From an uncultured Pontibacter sp. (GTDB lineage: Bacteria > Bacteroidota > Bacteroidia > Cytophagales > Hymenobacteraceae), in contig NZ_CANMNI010000001.1 of the NCBI RefSeq assembly GCF_947499215.1, forward strand, positions 806,001-870,000: a stretch of DNA of 64,000 bases, given 5' to 3'. The notes under the pieces are model-generated. The model had not been told where the DNA came from. It saw only the letters and a program-made list of their open reading frames with translations, and ran no database searches. Numbering within the stretch: the stretch's first letter is position 1; each line of letters begins with the position of its first letter. Positions 44,815 to 54,700 of this stretch are shown here, in pieces. A program made the position numbers and the translations under genes.

Positions 44815-44850
44815 AAAAAGCCACTAATCCCGGGATTTGGTGGCTTTTTG
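44815..44850 (+). terminator. Hairpin terminator after ABC genes
   Basis: aaaaagccac ... gtggcttttt around taatcccgggattt, ending in a T-run. It lies about 20 bases after the ATPase stop. Confidence 0.82.
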
Positions 44851-44968
44851 CTTTATGGTAATGGCTGTTCCAGCTATCTATCGACTTAATAGGATTTTTT
44901 ACGTTTAAGCAAACAGTCCTATAACACGGTCAATTTTAGATTTCATTAATCAAATATTGTCTCGCAAC

Positions 44969-46342
44969 ATGAAAGCATATTTTCTCCTGCTTATACTTCT
45001 GACTGTAGGCCTATACCCTACTTGGGCACAGCAACCTGTAAACTCCAGCGAACAGGAAGTAGTGTTTCGCTCCGTCAGCCTCATCCCGATGGATAAGGAG
45101 CAGGTTATCAAGAACCAAACGGTGGTGGTAAAAGACGGGAAGATCACGGCCATTGGCAGCGCGGGAAAAGTGAAGCACAGCAAAAATGCGCTGATCGTAG
45201 ACGGAAAAGGTAAATACCTGATGCCCGGACTGGCCGAAATGCACGCTCATGTCCCCCCTGTTGACGACTTGGAGCAGATGAAAGAAGTACTGCAGTTGTT
45301 TACACTGCATGGCATTACCACCATTAGGGGGATGCTGGGTCATCCACGCCACCTCGAACTGCGCAGCAAATTGCAGTCCGGCGAATTGATCGGGCCACGA
45401 TTCTATACCTCAGGCCCCTCTCTGAACGGGAACAGCGTTAATTCTCCTGAAGCCGGGGCCGAGATGGTCAGGCAACAGAAGCAGGCCGGTTACGATTTCC
45501 TGAAACTCCATCCGGGGCTTAACAACGAGACCTTTGCCGCTATTGCCAATACAGCTAATCAGGAAGGAATGCCTTTTGCCGGGCATGTGTCGTACGAGGT
45601 GGGTGTTTGGCGTGCCATTGAGGCGGGCTATGCCTCTATTGATCATATGGACGGTTTTATTGAAAGCCTTGTACCGGGTCTAGAGGCTATACCGGAGCAG
45701 GAGGTTGGCCTCTTTGCCATGTATATCGCCGATCAGGCGGACACGACCCGTATACCTAACCTGATGACGGCTTTGCGCGAAAAGAGCATCTGGGTAGTTC
45801 CGACACAGGCACTTGCCGAACGCTGGATGTCACCTGCCGAGTCACCTGAAGTACTGGCCAACAAACCTGAAATGAAATACATGTCTCCTAAAACGGTGCA
45901 GAACTGGGTGGCGTCCAAACAGAAGCTGCTAGCAGACCCGCGTTACGATGCCGATGCCATCATGCGGTATGTGGACCTGCGCAGGGAACTAATCAAAGCC
46001 TGCAACGATAACCAAGTCGGCCTGTTGCTGGGCTGTGACGCCCCACAGGTATTTAATGTGCCCGGCATCTCCACCCACCAAGAGTTGGAGTACTTGGTCG
46101 CGGCGGGCTTAAGCCCCTACGAAGCCCTCCGGACGGGCACTGTGAATGTAGGGAAGTACTTTAACCGAGAAGACATAGGCGTGTTGAAGGTGGGTGCAGT
46201 GGCTGATCTGCTGCTCTTGGGCGGAAATCCCTTAGAAGACATCACCCAAACCCAACGCATTGAAGGTATCCTGATCGGCCATACCTATCTGCCCAAAGCC
46301 TACATCACCCAAGCATTAAAAAAGATGGAAAAGGCGCAGTAG
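44969..46342 (+). CDS. Secreted amidohydrolase (imidazolonepropionase-like)
   Basis: About 457 residues from ATG 44969 (the track opens at TTG four codons earlier). The signal peptide is MKAYFLLLILLTVGLYPTWAQQ. The metal site of an amidohydrolase TIM barrel is visible as PGLAEMHAHVPP, LKLHPGL (candidate carbamylated Lys), AGHVSYEVG, SIDHMDG and LLGCDAPQ. ADLLLLGGNPL is the C-terminal composite-domain motif. Members act as periplasmic or surface peptidases, prolidase-like or cyclic-amide hydrolases; the substrate here is open. It begins a run of codirectional genes ending at the channel fusion. Confidence 0.85.
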   Translation: MKAYFLLLILLTVGLYPTWAQQPVNSSEQEVVFRSVSLIPMDKEQVIKNQTVVVKDGKITAIGSAGKVKHSKNALIVDGKGKYLMPGLAEMHAHVPPVDDLEQMKEVLQLFTLHGITTIRGMLGHPRHLELRSKLQSGELIGPRFYTSGPSLNGNSVNSPEAGAEMVRQQKQAGYDFLKLHPGLNNETFAAIANTANQEGMPFAGHVSYEVGVWRAIEAGYASIDHMDGFIESLVPGLEAIPEQEVGLFAMYIADQADTTRIPNLMTALREKSIWVVPTQALAERWMSPAESPEVLANKPEMKYMSPKTVQNWVASKQKLLADPRYDADAIMRYVDLRRELIKACNDNQVGLLLGCDAPQVFNVPGISTHQELEYLVAAGLSPYEALRTGTVNVGKYFNREDIGVLKVGAVADLLLLGGNPLEDITQTQRIEGILIGHTYLPKAYITQALKKMEKAQ

Positions 46343-46421
46343 TCCGGTCCCAAAACTAAAAGCCCGGCAAGCTGTTACGAATCCAATAAATAAAATGACC
46401 AGTTCAACAAACACAATCTCC

Positions 46422-47192
46422 ATGAAACAGAAAGCAATACTACTACTGGCAGGCATGCTGCTGCTCTTTACGGCACAGGCCCAACAAACAAATAGCGAAG
46501 ACCAAATTGAAACTGAGAAAGGACCACTGACCGTAAGGCCGATCCTGCACGGTACTGTGGCTTTTACTTGGGATGGCAAAACCATTTACGTGGACCCCTA
46601 CGGCGGCGCGAAGGCATTTGAAGGTATAGCCGACCCCGACCTGATCCTGATCACCGACATCCACGGCGACCATCTCGACCTCAAGACACTCGAGGCCATC
46701 AATACTGACAAGGCTACTTTTGTGGTGCCACAGGCCGTGGCTGACAAGCTACCGGAGAGCTATAAGCAGCGCGTTGTTGTGCTTGGCAACGGCGAGCACA
46801 CCGAGCAGCTGGGTATAGCCATTGCGGCCCTGCCCATGTATAACCTGCCCGAGAGCGAGGATTCCCGCCACACCAAAGGCCGGGGCAACGGCTATGTGCT
46901 GGAGTTCGCCGACAAAACCGTATACCTATCCGGCGACACCGAAGACATCCCTGAGATGCGTGCGCTACGCAACATTGATATGGCCTTTGTCTGCATGAAC
47001 CTACCCTATACCATGAATATCGACCAAGCCGCATCTGCCGTACTGGAATTTAAACCGACTATGATATACCCTTATCACTACCGTGGACAGGAAGGGCTGA
47101 GCGATGTGGAGGCGTTTAAGCAGAAAGTGAACGAAGGAGATAAGAACATAGAAGTAAGGCTGCGCAACTGGTATCCGGAAAATAAAAAATAA
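46422..47192 (+). CDS. Secreted MBL-fold metal-dependent hydrolase (UlaG-like)
   Basis: About 256 residues. The start at 46422 places a clean signal peptide (MKQKAILLLAGMLLLFTAQAQ) at the N-terminus. The fold is the metallo-beta-lactamase superfamily, UlaG-like branch: LITDIHGDHLDLKTL supplies the HxxxDH-type site, VYLSGDTEDIPEM the bridging Asp, and YPYHYRGQEG the final His. Metal-dependent hydrolysis in the periplasm is expected; the substrate is unknown. It follows the amidohydrolase by 79 bases and precedes a DUF1622 gene by 20 bases. Confidence 0.85.
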   Translation: MKQKAILLLAGMLLLFTAQAQQTNSEDQIETEKGPLTVRPILHGTVAFTWDGKTIYVDPYGGAKAFEGIADPDLILITDIHGDHLDLKTLEAINTDKATFVVPQAVADKLPESYKQRVVVLGNGEHTEQLGIAIAALPMYNLPESEDSRHTKGRGNGYVLEFADKTVYLSGDTEDIPEMRALRNIDMAFVCMNLPYTMNIDQAASAVLEFKPTMIYPYHYRGQEGLSDVEAFKQKVNEGDKNIEVRLRNWYPENKK

Positions 47193-47212
47193 GAAACCAT
47201 ACTCAACAGCCC

Positions 47213-47575
47213 TTGCACGACTTTAGGCTATACATTGAATACGTTGCACGGTTCATCGAAGCGATTGGCGTCCTGATCATTGCGATCGGGGCAGCCGTCG
47301 CACTTTTCCGTTTTTTATTTCCCATTCGGCGAAACTCCCACCGCTCCTATAAGCAGTTGCGCCATGACTTGGGCAAAGCCATCCTGCTGGGGCTAGAGAT
47401 ACTGGTGGCCGCCGACATCATTGCCACCGTCGTGACAGAACCCAGCATGGAGCGCGTGCTCACACTGGGCCTCATTGTCCTGATCCGTACCTTTCTGAGC
47501 CTCTCCCTGCAGGTCGAACTGGAAGGTCGTTTTCCGTGGCAGAAAAGGAGGCCGGAGGCAGAGGAACCTCTTTAG
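47213..47575 (+). CDS. DUF1622 family membrane protein
   Basis: 120 residues, predicted to span the membrane two or three times (FIEAIGVLIIAIGAAVALFRFLF, AILLGLEILVAADIIATVV, LTLGLIVLIRTFLSLSLQVELEGRFPW). This pattern is typical of the DUF1622 family. The only in-frame start near the conserved region is TTG at 47213; no ATG is available before the first helix. It lies between the MBL-fold hydrolase (20 bases) and the channel fusion (105 bases), so cotranscription is likely. The family has no settled function that I know. Confidence 0.78.
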   Translation: MHDFRLYIEYVARFIEAIGVLIIAIGAAVALFRFLFPIRRNSHRSYKQLRHDLGKAILLGLEILVAADIIATVVTEPSMERVLTLGLIVLIRTFLSLSLQVELEGRFPWQKRRPEAEEPL

Positions 47576-47680
47576 TCCCGTCATTCGGCAATTCCGTATA
47601 CATAGCTACACCCCGGATCGTGGTCTCAGACCATGCTATACCTGTCATTGCTCCTGTTCAAGTTATCTTAAGTCCTGTGC

Positions 47681-49798
47681 ATGCGCGCAAGGCCGCTACC
47701 TTTCAAAGAATCCGCACTGCTGCTAGTGGGTGTACTGCTGGTGGTGTATATCATCTACCGGCATTTCTCAAGCAATCCACGCCTGAACGGACATTACACG
47801 GTCGGAGTAATTCTTAACACAATTGAGCTTACACCCAGTGACCTTGAGGTGGTCAAGTTCATCATCGGCAAAAAGCTTCAGCAAATCAATCAACAGGGTG
47901 GCGTGGACGGACGGGAGCTTCGCGTGAAGTATCTAGACGACGAGGGCAGCCCCGAAACGGCGCAGCAAGTGGTGCGCGAAACCATGAATGACAGTCATTT
48001 GATCGGCTATGTGGGCTGCTGGAGTTCTACCCGCTCCAAGGCCATCTCTAATTTAGTCGGGCCCAGCCGAATTCCATTTATAGGAGGTTATGCACTCACT
48101 CCCCTTTTTGAGGACTTCCCTACCATGTACACGGCGGAGCGGGGCATCCTAGACCTTTCGGCAGTATATGGGGAGCTGATTAGTGAATACCGTCGACCGG
48201 CATTTGTTGGCAAGAAAGGAGATCTCTACTCGCTTGCCCTTTTTCAGAAAATGCAGGAAGTGACTTCCCAGCAAGACAATATGCAGTTGGTGCATCATAA
48301 GTGGTTTTCAGGCGATCATACCTACACACCAACTGAACTCGACTCGCTGAGTAGCGCACTTATTTCAAAAGACGCTGACTTTCTGGTGATCTCCTTTGAG
48401 AGCGGCATCACCTCCTATATTATTAAGGAGTTGCGAAACGCAGGTATACACATACCGATCTACACGGCCTTGGGTGACCTTGGCTTTGTGACTTCGCAGG
48501 CTGACGGCCTATCGGTCGGTGAGCTCTACGACCTGAACGTGATCGGCGTTCCTGGGACTTTCAACCTACGGCTGCAGGAGCAGATACCGGCTTTCAGAAA
48601 GGAAGTGCAGCGTAGCGAAACGCTCGAGTTGCAGCTCAGCTTCGGCGCCCGGTTGGCCGATAGTATCGGGCTCTTGGCTGAGGCGGCTCGGTCCTCTGCC
48701 TCCAAAGGCCCGGACCTGCCCATCCGGGAACGCATCAACTACGGCATGACACAGTACATAGGCGGCGAGCGCATTTACAGGGGCTGGTTCAACGACTGGT
48801 ATTTTACGCCTGACAGGGCCATAGCCGGTGACGTGTTGCTTGCTTGGAAGCCCAAAGCCACCGCCTACCACATGCTGGCGCCGCAGCAGTACATGCACCT
48901 AAACGACACCCTGCGCAAAGTGCCTGTGCTCTATACCCACATGGACATGGTGCATATTAACCGGGTCAGCGACACGGAAGGAAGCTTTTACGCCACTTTT
49001 TATTTTGAGGTGACTTCTGCCGGCCAGTTCGCTGTAGAGCAGCTCGACTTTACCAATGCCGCCCGCAGCGAAACGAGCCACGAGTATCTGTTAGACATCA
49101 AGCCCATCCGGCAACGTAGGCTTTCTGGTGAGCATCCGCTCTACAACTACCTGTATAAAATTTCGGGCAAGTTCATCTTTGAGCCGGATCTACGCAACTA
49201 TCCTTTCGATCAGCAGCGTTTCTCCATCTCCTTTCAGCCTAGCAGTGCACTAACGCCGTTTCTGGTGCAGCCTTCCCACCCCTCCTCCCGCGACACGGTG
49301 TTTGAGGTAAGAGGCTGGAACTACAGCGGCCATTATGTTGGTTTCGACCATGACATCATTAGCTCCTTCAATACCTTCGAGTTCTCCCGCCAGACCATTC
49401 CATACTACAAGTTCAACTATACCTTTGTGCTGAGTCGGGCCCGCATCGATTTTTTTCTCAAGGTGTTCACACCGCTTCTAGTTATCCTTACCATCACCTA
49501 TTTCTCGGTATACATCCCGCTGCACCGCTTCGAAACGCTTGAGGCCATACAGGTCACCTCGCTTCTGGCCTCCATCGCCCTGTACTTCTCCGCCTACAAA
49601 CCCGAGATGGAGTTCGCCACCATTTCAGACAAAATCTTTATTTTCACTTACATCATGATCACTTCCCTTATAGGAACCTCCATATTGCAGTTTGTGAAAC
49701 GCAAGAAATATAACACCGAGAGCAAAGTCGCTAAAATTTACCAGCATTACATTTTCCCACTTATCGTACTGGTTTTCACCTTTGCAGTGATCTGGTAA
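47681..49798 (+). CDS. Type I periplasmic-binding domain fused to pentameric ligand-gated ion channel
   Basis: 705 residues. An N-terminal membrane segment (about 9-28) is followed by a Leu/Ile/Val-binding-type periplasmic domain (about 38-395; VKYLDDEGSPETAQQVV, RIPFIGGYALTPLF). A beta-sandwich with pLGIC ligand-binding-domain features spans about 410-580 (FYATFYFEVTS, LRNYPFDQQRFSISF in the Cys-loop position without the cysteines, as in other prokaryotes). Four membrane helices follow: M1 FFLKVFTPLLVILTITYFSV with the conserved Pro, M2 after RFETLEAIQ, M3 ISDKIFIFTYIMITSL, and M4 YIFPLIVLVFTFAVIW ending the protein. The M3-M4 loop is short. I predict a small-molecule-gated ion channel of the inner membrane. 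Confidence 0.85.
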   Translation: MRARPLPFKESALLLVGVLLVVYIIYRHFSSNPRLNGHYTVGVILNTIELTPSDLEVVKFIIGKKLQQINQQGGVDGRELRVKYLDDEGSPETAQQVVRETMNDSHLIGYVGCWSSTRSKAISNLVGPSRIPFIGGYALTPLFEDFPTMYTAERGILDLSAVYGELISEYRRPAFVGKKGDLYSLALFQKMQEVTSQQDNMQLVHHKWFSGDHTYTPTELDSLSSALISKDADFLVISFESGITSYIIKELRNAGIHIPIYTALGDLGFVTSQADGLSVGELYDLNVIGVPGTFNLRLQEQIPAFRKEVQRSETLELQLSFGARLADSIGLLAEAARSSASKGPDLPIRERINYGMTQYIGGERIYRGWFNDWYFTPDRAIAGDVLLAWKPKATAYHMLAPQQYMHLNDTLRKVPVLYTHMDMVHINRVSDTEGSFYATFYFEVTSAGQFAVEQLDFTNAARSETSHEYLLDIKPIRQRRLSGEHPLYNYLYKISGKFIFEPDLRNYPFDQQRFSISFQPSSALTPFLVQPSHPSSRDTVFEVRGWNYSGHYVGFDHDIISSFNTFEFSRQTIPYYKFNYTFVLSRARIDFFLKVFTPLLVILTITYFSVYIPLHRFETLEAIQVTSLLASIALYFSAYKPEMEFATISDKIFIFTYIMITSLIGTSILQFVKRKKYNTESKVAKIYQHYIFPLIVLVFTFAVIW

Positions 49799-50082
49799 GC
49801 TTTTGCAAAACCACAGAACTCTAAGTAGCAGAACTTAAACGACTTGCCATCTGTTGAGCAGAAATGTGAAACGAGTAGAGCCTGCATATGGGCATTGTGC
49901 AAGGTATAGCGAAACGAATGTTTAGCGCCTTTTTAGGGCCCGATTGGCAATAAAAGATTAACTTTTTAAGTTAGGGTAAAAAGGTTTTTGGAAAAAAGCA
50001 CAAAATTCACTAATCGACTATCTTAAAAAAATATTATTTTTATATTTACCGCAATTCAACTTTTACCATTATTAAAAACAAC

Positions 50083-50766
50083 ATGAAAGCATTCTTTCTT
50101 TCCTTATTGATCGTGCTGACCGTGGCGGCACCAGCAGTGCAGGCGCAGGGAACTGCTAGCAATGAGAACAAGTCAGCCACTGCCTTGTCTGGGCAGTTCA
50201 ATGACCTCAAGTCCAAGTCCAACTCCTACATGGAAGGCAATAGAGAGTATAAGGTTGTGAATGTCAGTCTGCTCAACTCCTTCTGGCAGAGCGTGCAGGC
50301 TACTATAAAAGAGACCGAGCAGAAGCAGGCCAAAGACCTGAACGCAACCCGCGGCGATTTGGAGACTGCCCGTGCGCGCATAGACGAGCAGGAAAAGCAG
50401 ATCGAAGCCCTCAAGCTTGACAATGCCGAAAAGGAAGCGGCCGTGCAGCAGAGCGAAGACGCCGTAAATAACCTGCATGTGCTAGGCATCCCAATTCATA
50501 AGCAGGTATATGTGATCATCAACACAGCCATCATTGCCCTTCTGCTTATTGCCTTGGGTGTGATTTATACCCAGTATAAGAGCAGCAAAAAGGTGACAGA
50601 CCAGAAAAAGAAAGAGTTTGACGACATCGACCATGAGTTCGCCGACTTCAAGAAGAACGCCCGCGAGCGCGAGATCAAAATCAAGCGTGAGCTGCAGACG
50701 GAGATGAACCTAGTGGCGGAACTCAACGAACAGATAGCCGCACTGCAGAAAAAAGTGCATGCATAA
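50083..50766 (+). CDS. Secreted-signal coiled-coil membrane protein of unknown function
   Basis: 227 residues. The signal peptide MKAFFLSLLIVLTVAAPAVQAQ is followed by a periplasmic coiled coil (about 85-140; RARIDEQEKQIEALKLDNAEKE), one membrane helix (about 147-167; VYVIINTAIIALLLIALGVIY) and a charged cytoplasmic coiled coil (EFDDIDHEFADFKKNARERE). I know no characterised homologue. Similar Bacteroidota proteins are sometimes labelled as a tRNA methyltransferase, which nothing here supports. It stands about 280 bases after the channel fusion and ends at a strong terminator. Confidence 0.75.
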   Translation: MKAFFLSLLIVLTVAAPAVQAQGTASNENKSATALSGQFNDLKSKSNSYMEGNREYKVVNVSLLNSFWQSVQATIKETEQKQAKDLNATRGDLETARARIDEQEKQIEALKLDNAEKEAAVQQSEDAVNNLHVLGIPIHKQVYVIINTAIIALLLIALGVIYTQYKSSKKVTDQKKKEFDDIDHEFADFKKNAREREIKIKRELQTEMNLVAELNEQIAALQKKVHA

Positions 50767-50793
50767 GCGGACTTTTCCTACAAAATAATGCAG

Positions 50794-50831
50794 ACAGGCT
50801 GCCTCGGTTATCCGGGGCAGCCTGTTTTTTT
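50794..50831. terminator. Hairpin terminator after coiled-coil gene
   Basis: acaggctgcctcgg / ccggggcagcctgt with a four-base loop (one G:T-type mismatch), then seven T residues. It also overlaps the end of the small minus-strand gene 50830-50958. Confidence 0.88.
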
Positions 50832-50958
50832 AGGGCCAGAAATGGTCGTAGAACCTACGTTTGCGTTTGCTCCTTCTGCTATCCTTGCCATACACGTAGT
50901 ACAAAAAGTAACCGATAGCATAGAGCACTATAACCGATGCTATGATAATGATTTCCAT
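50830..50958 (-). CDS. Small single-helix membrane protein, 42 aa
   Basis: Not in the ORF track because of its size. The ATG at 50958 opens MEIIIIASVIVLYAIGYFLY, a membrane helix, followed by YVYGKDSRRSKRKRRFYDHFWP and a stop. The positive-inside rule predicts the basic tail in the cytoplasm. The clean hydrophobic-then-basic pattern and the stop abutting a strong terminator argue for a real gene. The overlapping plus-strand ORF 50788-50985 has no such structure. Function is unknown. Confidence 0.55.
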   Translation of the reverse strand: MEIIIIASVIVLYAIGYFLYYVYGKDSRRSKRKRRFYDHFWP

Positions 50959-51074
50959 AGACTTATATACGTAAATATACAATAAAGGGCATATCTGCGA
51001 CTCCATTTCAACTTGGTCCGCCCCTGCTTTCCCCTTTACGGTTTCTACCCTCGTGCTACAAATAAGATCCCTAA

Positions 51075-51338
51075 TCAGAGCTCAAACCTATACGCCAGCC
51101 CCGGATGCCATTCTATTTTGCAGATGATAAAGGGCGCAAAAACACCGTTGGCGCAACTTGGCAACTCCACCTGCTCGAGTGGCTTGCCCCGATGAGAGTG
51201 CTTGTCAAGGTATAGCTTAGCCGAAGGATCGAAGCACTTGTTTTGCAGCAGGAGCCGTCGCAGGGAGCCCGATAACCCATAACATACCCAGTAGGTTGGA
51301 TTTTGAAAATCGGTCTGTAAAATCAAAGCATATTTCAT
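51075..51338 (-). CDS. Hypothetical protein, 87 aa
   Basis: From the ATG at 51338 (MKYALILQTDFQNPTYWVCY) a soluble, slightly basic 87-residue product is encoded; the track start at 51374 adds 12 residues. Its amino-acid usage is ordinary and the region is less AT-rich than true spacers nearby, which favours a gene. No family is recognised. It is transcribed away from the SusC gene. Confidence 0.45.
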   Translation of the reverse strand: MKYALILQTDFQNPTYWVCYGLSGSLRRLLLQNKCFDPSAKLYLDKHSHRGKPLEQVELPSCANGVFAPFIICKIEWHPGLAYRFEL

Positions 51339-51766
51339 AGCATAACGTTTTGCCTTTTGTACGGAGGTAATCAATACTAGGATTATACAAATAAAATTCT
51401 TTTAAATTATCCTATTCTCATCGGTCAGGTCCCAAAACTTCATTTATACTTTAGAGCGAATGCCTATTGCCAACTTTTGCAGTTTTTAGTTTACTTTCCC
51501 AATAAACAAGCATATATTAGTTTAATTATCTATATCATTTTTGGATATTTGCGTTTTTACTAACAAAAAAATGAAACTTATTTGTCAAAATTTCATATAC
51601 AACTAAATTGAGCTAATTAAGTATTCAGAAGGTAATTAACACTAGGCGCAGGTAGGAGCAGTGTAAAAGGGCGCGCTGAAAAACCACGATCAGCAGAACA
51701 TGAAAAGCTTTCATTACTATCATATAAACCCTTATTATTTTTCATCAGGTACTAAATGGAAATACT
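51339..51766. other. Upstream region of SusC, 428 bases
   Basis: AT-rich spacer between divergent genes. It presumably contains the promoter of the SusC/SusD operon; no convincing TTTG/TAnnTTTG pair with correct spacing was found by eye. No ORF accepted. Confidence 0.4.
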
Positions 51767-54700
51767 ATGAAGAACACCTTTACACTAATCATGTTTCTAC
51801 TTCTAGGCTGCTTCGCATCGAGCGCCCTTGCGCAGCAGCGGGAAGTTAGCGGCCGGGTAACAGCGGATGACACCGGCACAGGTATGCCGGGCGTCAGTGT
51901 GGCCGTAAAAGGCACAACCACCGGTGTGGCCACCGACACCGATGGCAACTACCAAATACGGGTGCCTGACGATAACGCGACTCTTGTATTCCGCTTTTTG
52001 GGCTACCAAACCCGTGAAGTGGTGGTGGGCACCCAGAGCACCATAGACGTGGTAATGGCAACAGATGCCAAACAGTTGGGTGAAGTAATGGTGACGGCAC
52101 TCGGTATCACAAGAGAGAAGAAGGCCCTTGGCTATGCCGCACAGTCCGTGGAGTCGGCAGAGCTAACACAGCACCGCCAGCCCAACGTTCTGAATGCCAT
52201 GCAGGGCAAAGTGGCCGGCGCTACCATCTCGAGCACAGGCGGCGCTCCCGGACAGGGCACCAACATCCAGATCAGAGGTATAAACTCCATCGACGTGACC
52301 CGCAACAACCAGCCGCTTTTCGTGATTGACGGCGTCCTAATGGACAATAGTACTTCAACTGTGGGAGCTGGAGCCGAACTCAGGGGTATGAGCAACCGCC
52401 TCGCTGACATTAACCCGGATGACATAGAAAGCATTAACGTGCTGAAGGGTGGCGCTGCAACAGCGCTGTATGGTCTGCGAGGTGCTAACGGTGTTGTGGT
52501 CATTACCACCAAACGGGGCGAGCAAGGAGCCCTGCGCGTGAATTTTACAAGTACGGCGGGTTTAGAGGAGGTAAATAAATTCCCGGATATTCAGGATACC
52601 TATACCCAAGGCTACCGAGGCGTGTATGACCCGACCAGCTTCTGGCCATCGTGGGGTCCGACGGTATCAGAAGCCCGACAGCTGGATCCGACCCATCCCG
52701 ACGGGCTTTACAACCACTTCAGAGACGCCTACGAAACAGGGCATCAATTCCGCAACTCTCTTTCCTTTTCAGGCGGCAACGAGGCCATCACATTCCTATC
52801 CTCTATCTCCCACCTCAGGCATGAGGGGGTGCTGCCATTCACTGACTTCAGCAATACCTCAGCCCGTCTTAACGCAGAGGTTAAAATCAGCGAAAAAGTA
52901 AGAACCGGTGCCAACTTTAACTACACAAATTCCGGCGGAGCCCGCTACAATGCAGACCGCTTTAATGAGAGTCTGAGCTACTGGTCTCCACGCTGGGATG
53001 TGACGGATTTCCGGAAGCCGGACGGCACCATGAACACCTACGGCAACAACAACCCGATATACGGAGCCGCCACTAACCGGCTGGAAGATGATGTAAACAG
53101 ATTCATAGGCGGCTTAAGCTTTGGCTATACCCCAACCAGCTGGCTCGACCTCAGCTACCGCGTAGGCCTTGACACGTACAACGATGACCGCACTCGCACC
53201 GCCCCTGGTCCATTGGGTGTGGCAGATGAGCGGGTATATGAAGATAACGGACAGGGATTCGTAGGTGAGTATACCGAGAAGTTCCGGGCCATTAACTCTA
53301 CCTTCCTGGCTACCCTAAACAAAAGTTTTGGTGAGGACTTTAACGCTACGCTGCGCTTAGGACACGAACTGTACGATAGACGTATAAAAAGCTTTGGCGT
53401 GTTCGGCAATGAGCTTACCGTACATGACTGGTTCTTCCTGCCAAACGCGCGTCTGCTTACCTCCACACAAAACTTAAGAGAGTACCGCTTGATGGGCTTT
53501 TTTGGGGAGGCTACCTTCGATTACAGAGACTTCCTTTTCCTGACCCTGACCGGCCGTAATGACGTAACGTCAACGCTCCGAAAGCCGAACAACTCATTCT
53601 TCTACCCTTCGGCCAGTTTGAGCTATGTGTTCTCCGAGCATCTGGAGCTACCGGAATTCATCAACCAGAGTAAGCTCAGAGTATCGTATGCCCAGATAGG
53701 CAAGGATGCCGAAGAGTATGCCACCTCCTCCGGCTTCGCCTCCTACAATGGACTGCCGACAGGCTATACCGGTTTCACGCGCGCTGCGCTGCTGGGCAAC
53801 GTTGATCTGCGTCCGGAATTCACTGATACCTATGAGGCTGGTTTAGAGATGTCTTTCCTGAACAACCGATTGGGCTTTGACTTTACCTACTACTACTCGC
53901 TGAGCAAGGACCAGATCATCAATATCGCCGTGGCCTCTACCACGGGTTTTGTGCGGGCTGCAGTCAACTCCGGCGAGATGCGAAACAAAGGCGTTGAGAT
54001 TGTCCTGAACGCGGTACCTGTTCAGACGCAGGATTTCACTTGGGACTCCAAGCTGATTTTCTCTGCTAACCGTAACAAGATCCTGAGTATACGGGAAGGG
54101 CTGGACGAGATTCCGTACGCCTCTCAGTTTGGTTACGTAGGCTCTACTGTTACCATGAAATTGATACCTGGCCAGCCATACGGTAATATTTACGGCTCGC
54201 ACTGGCAGCGCTATTACGGCGGGGCTGAAGAGGATCCGCTGTTTATCGATAAAGACCGGCCAATTGTCATCGGAGAAAATGGTTTCCCGGTACGCGCTCC
54301 ACTCACCAGCCAGAAAGTATTGGGCAACTCAATGCCTGACTGGATTGGCGGTTTCACCAACACCCTCTCCTACAAAGGGCTGAGCCTGACTAGCTTGTTT
54401 GATGCCCAGTGGGGTCATGAGAAATACAACCAGATGGGTAACTTCTTCTCCGCCTTCGGTATAGCAGAATACACGGAAGACCGAAACGATACCAGAGTCT
54501 TTGAAGGTGTGCTGGCAGACGGAACACCTAACACCAAGCAAGTATGGCTCGGACAAGGCGTGGGACCTGACGGCGAAGATTACGGAGACGGTTTCTACCG
54601 CCGCTTCCACCGCGGTGTTTCTGAGAACTTTGTGGAGGATGCCTCTTGGGTGCGATTGCGCTCCCTGACCCTGAGCTATTCCCTGCCAAGCAGTTTGTTT

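Noticed and set aside
47681-49798. Ionotropic-glutamate-receptor-type channel or ABC binding protein as alternative call
   Set aside because: The ATD-like domain alone would allow it, but the membrane part has four helices at the C-terminus preceded by a YPFD-type loop. There is no re-entrant K-channel-like pore and no split S1/S2 domain.
50788-50985. 65-residue plus-strand ORF
   Set aside because: It runs through a terminator hairpin and lacks structure. The opposite strand encodes a plausible small membrane protein.
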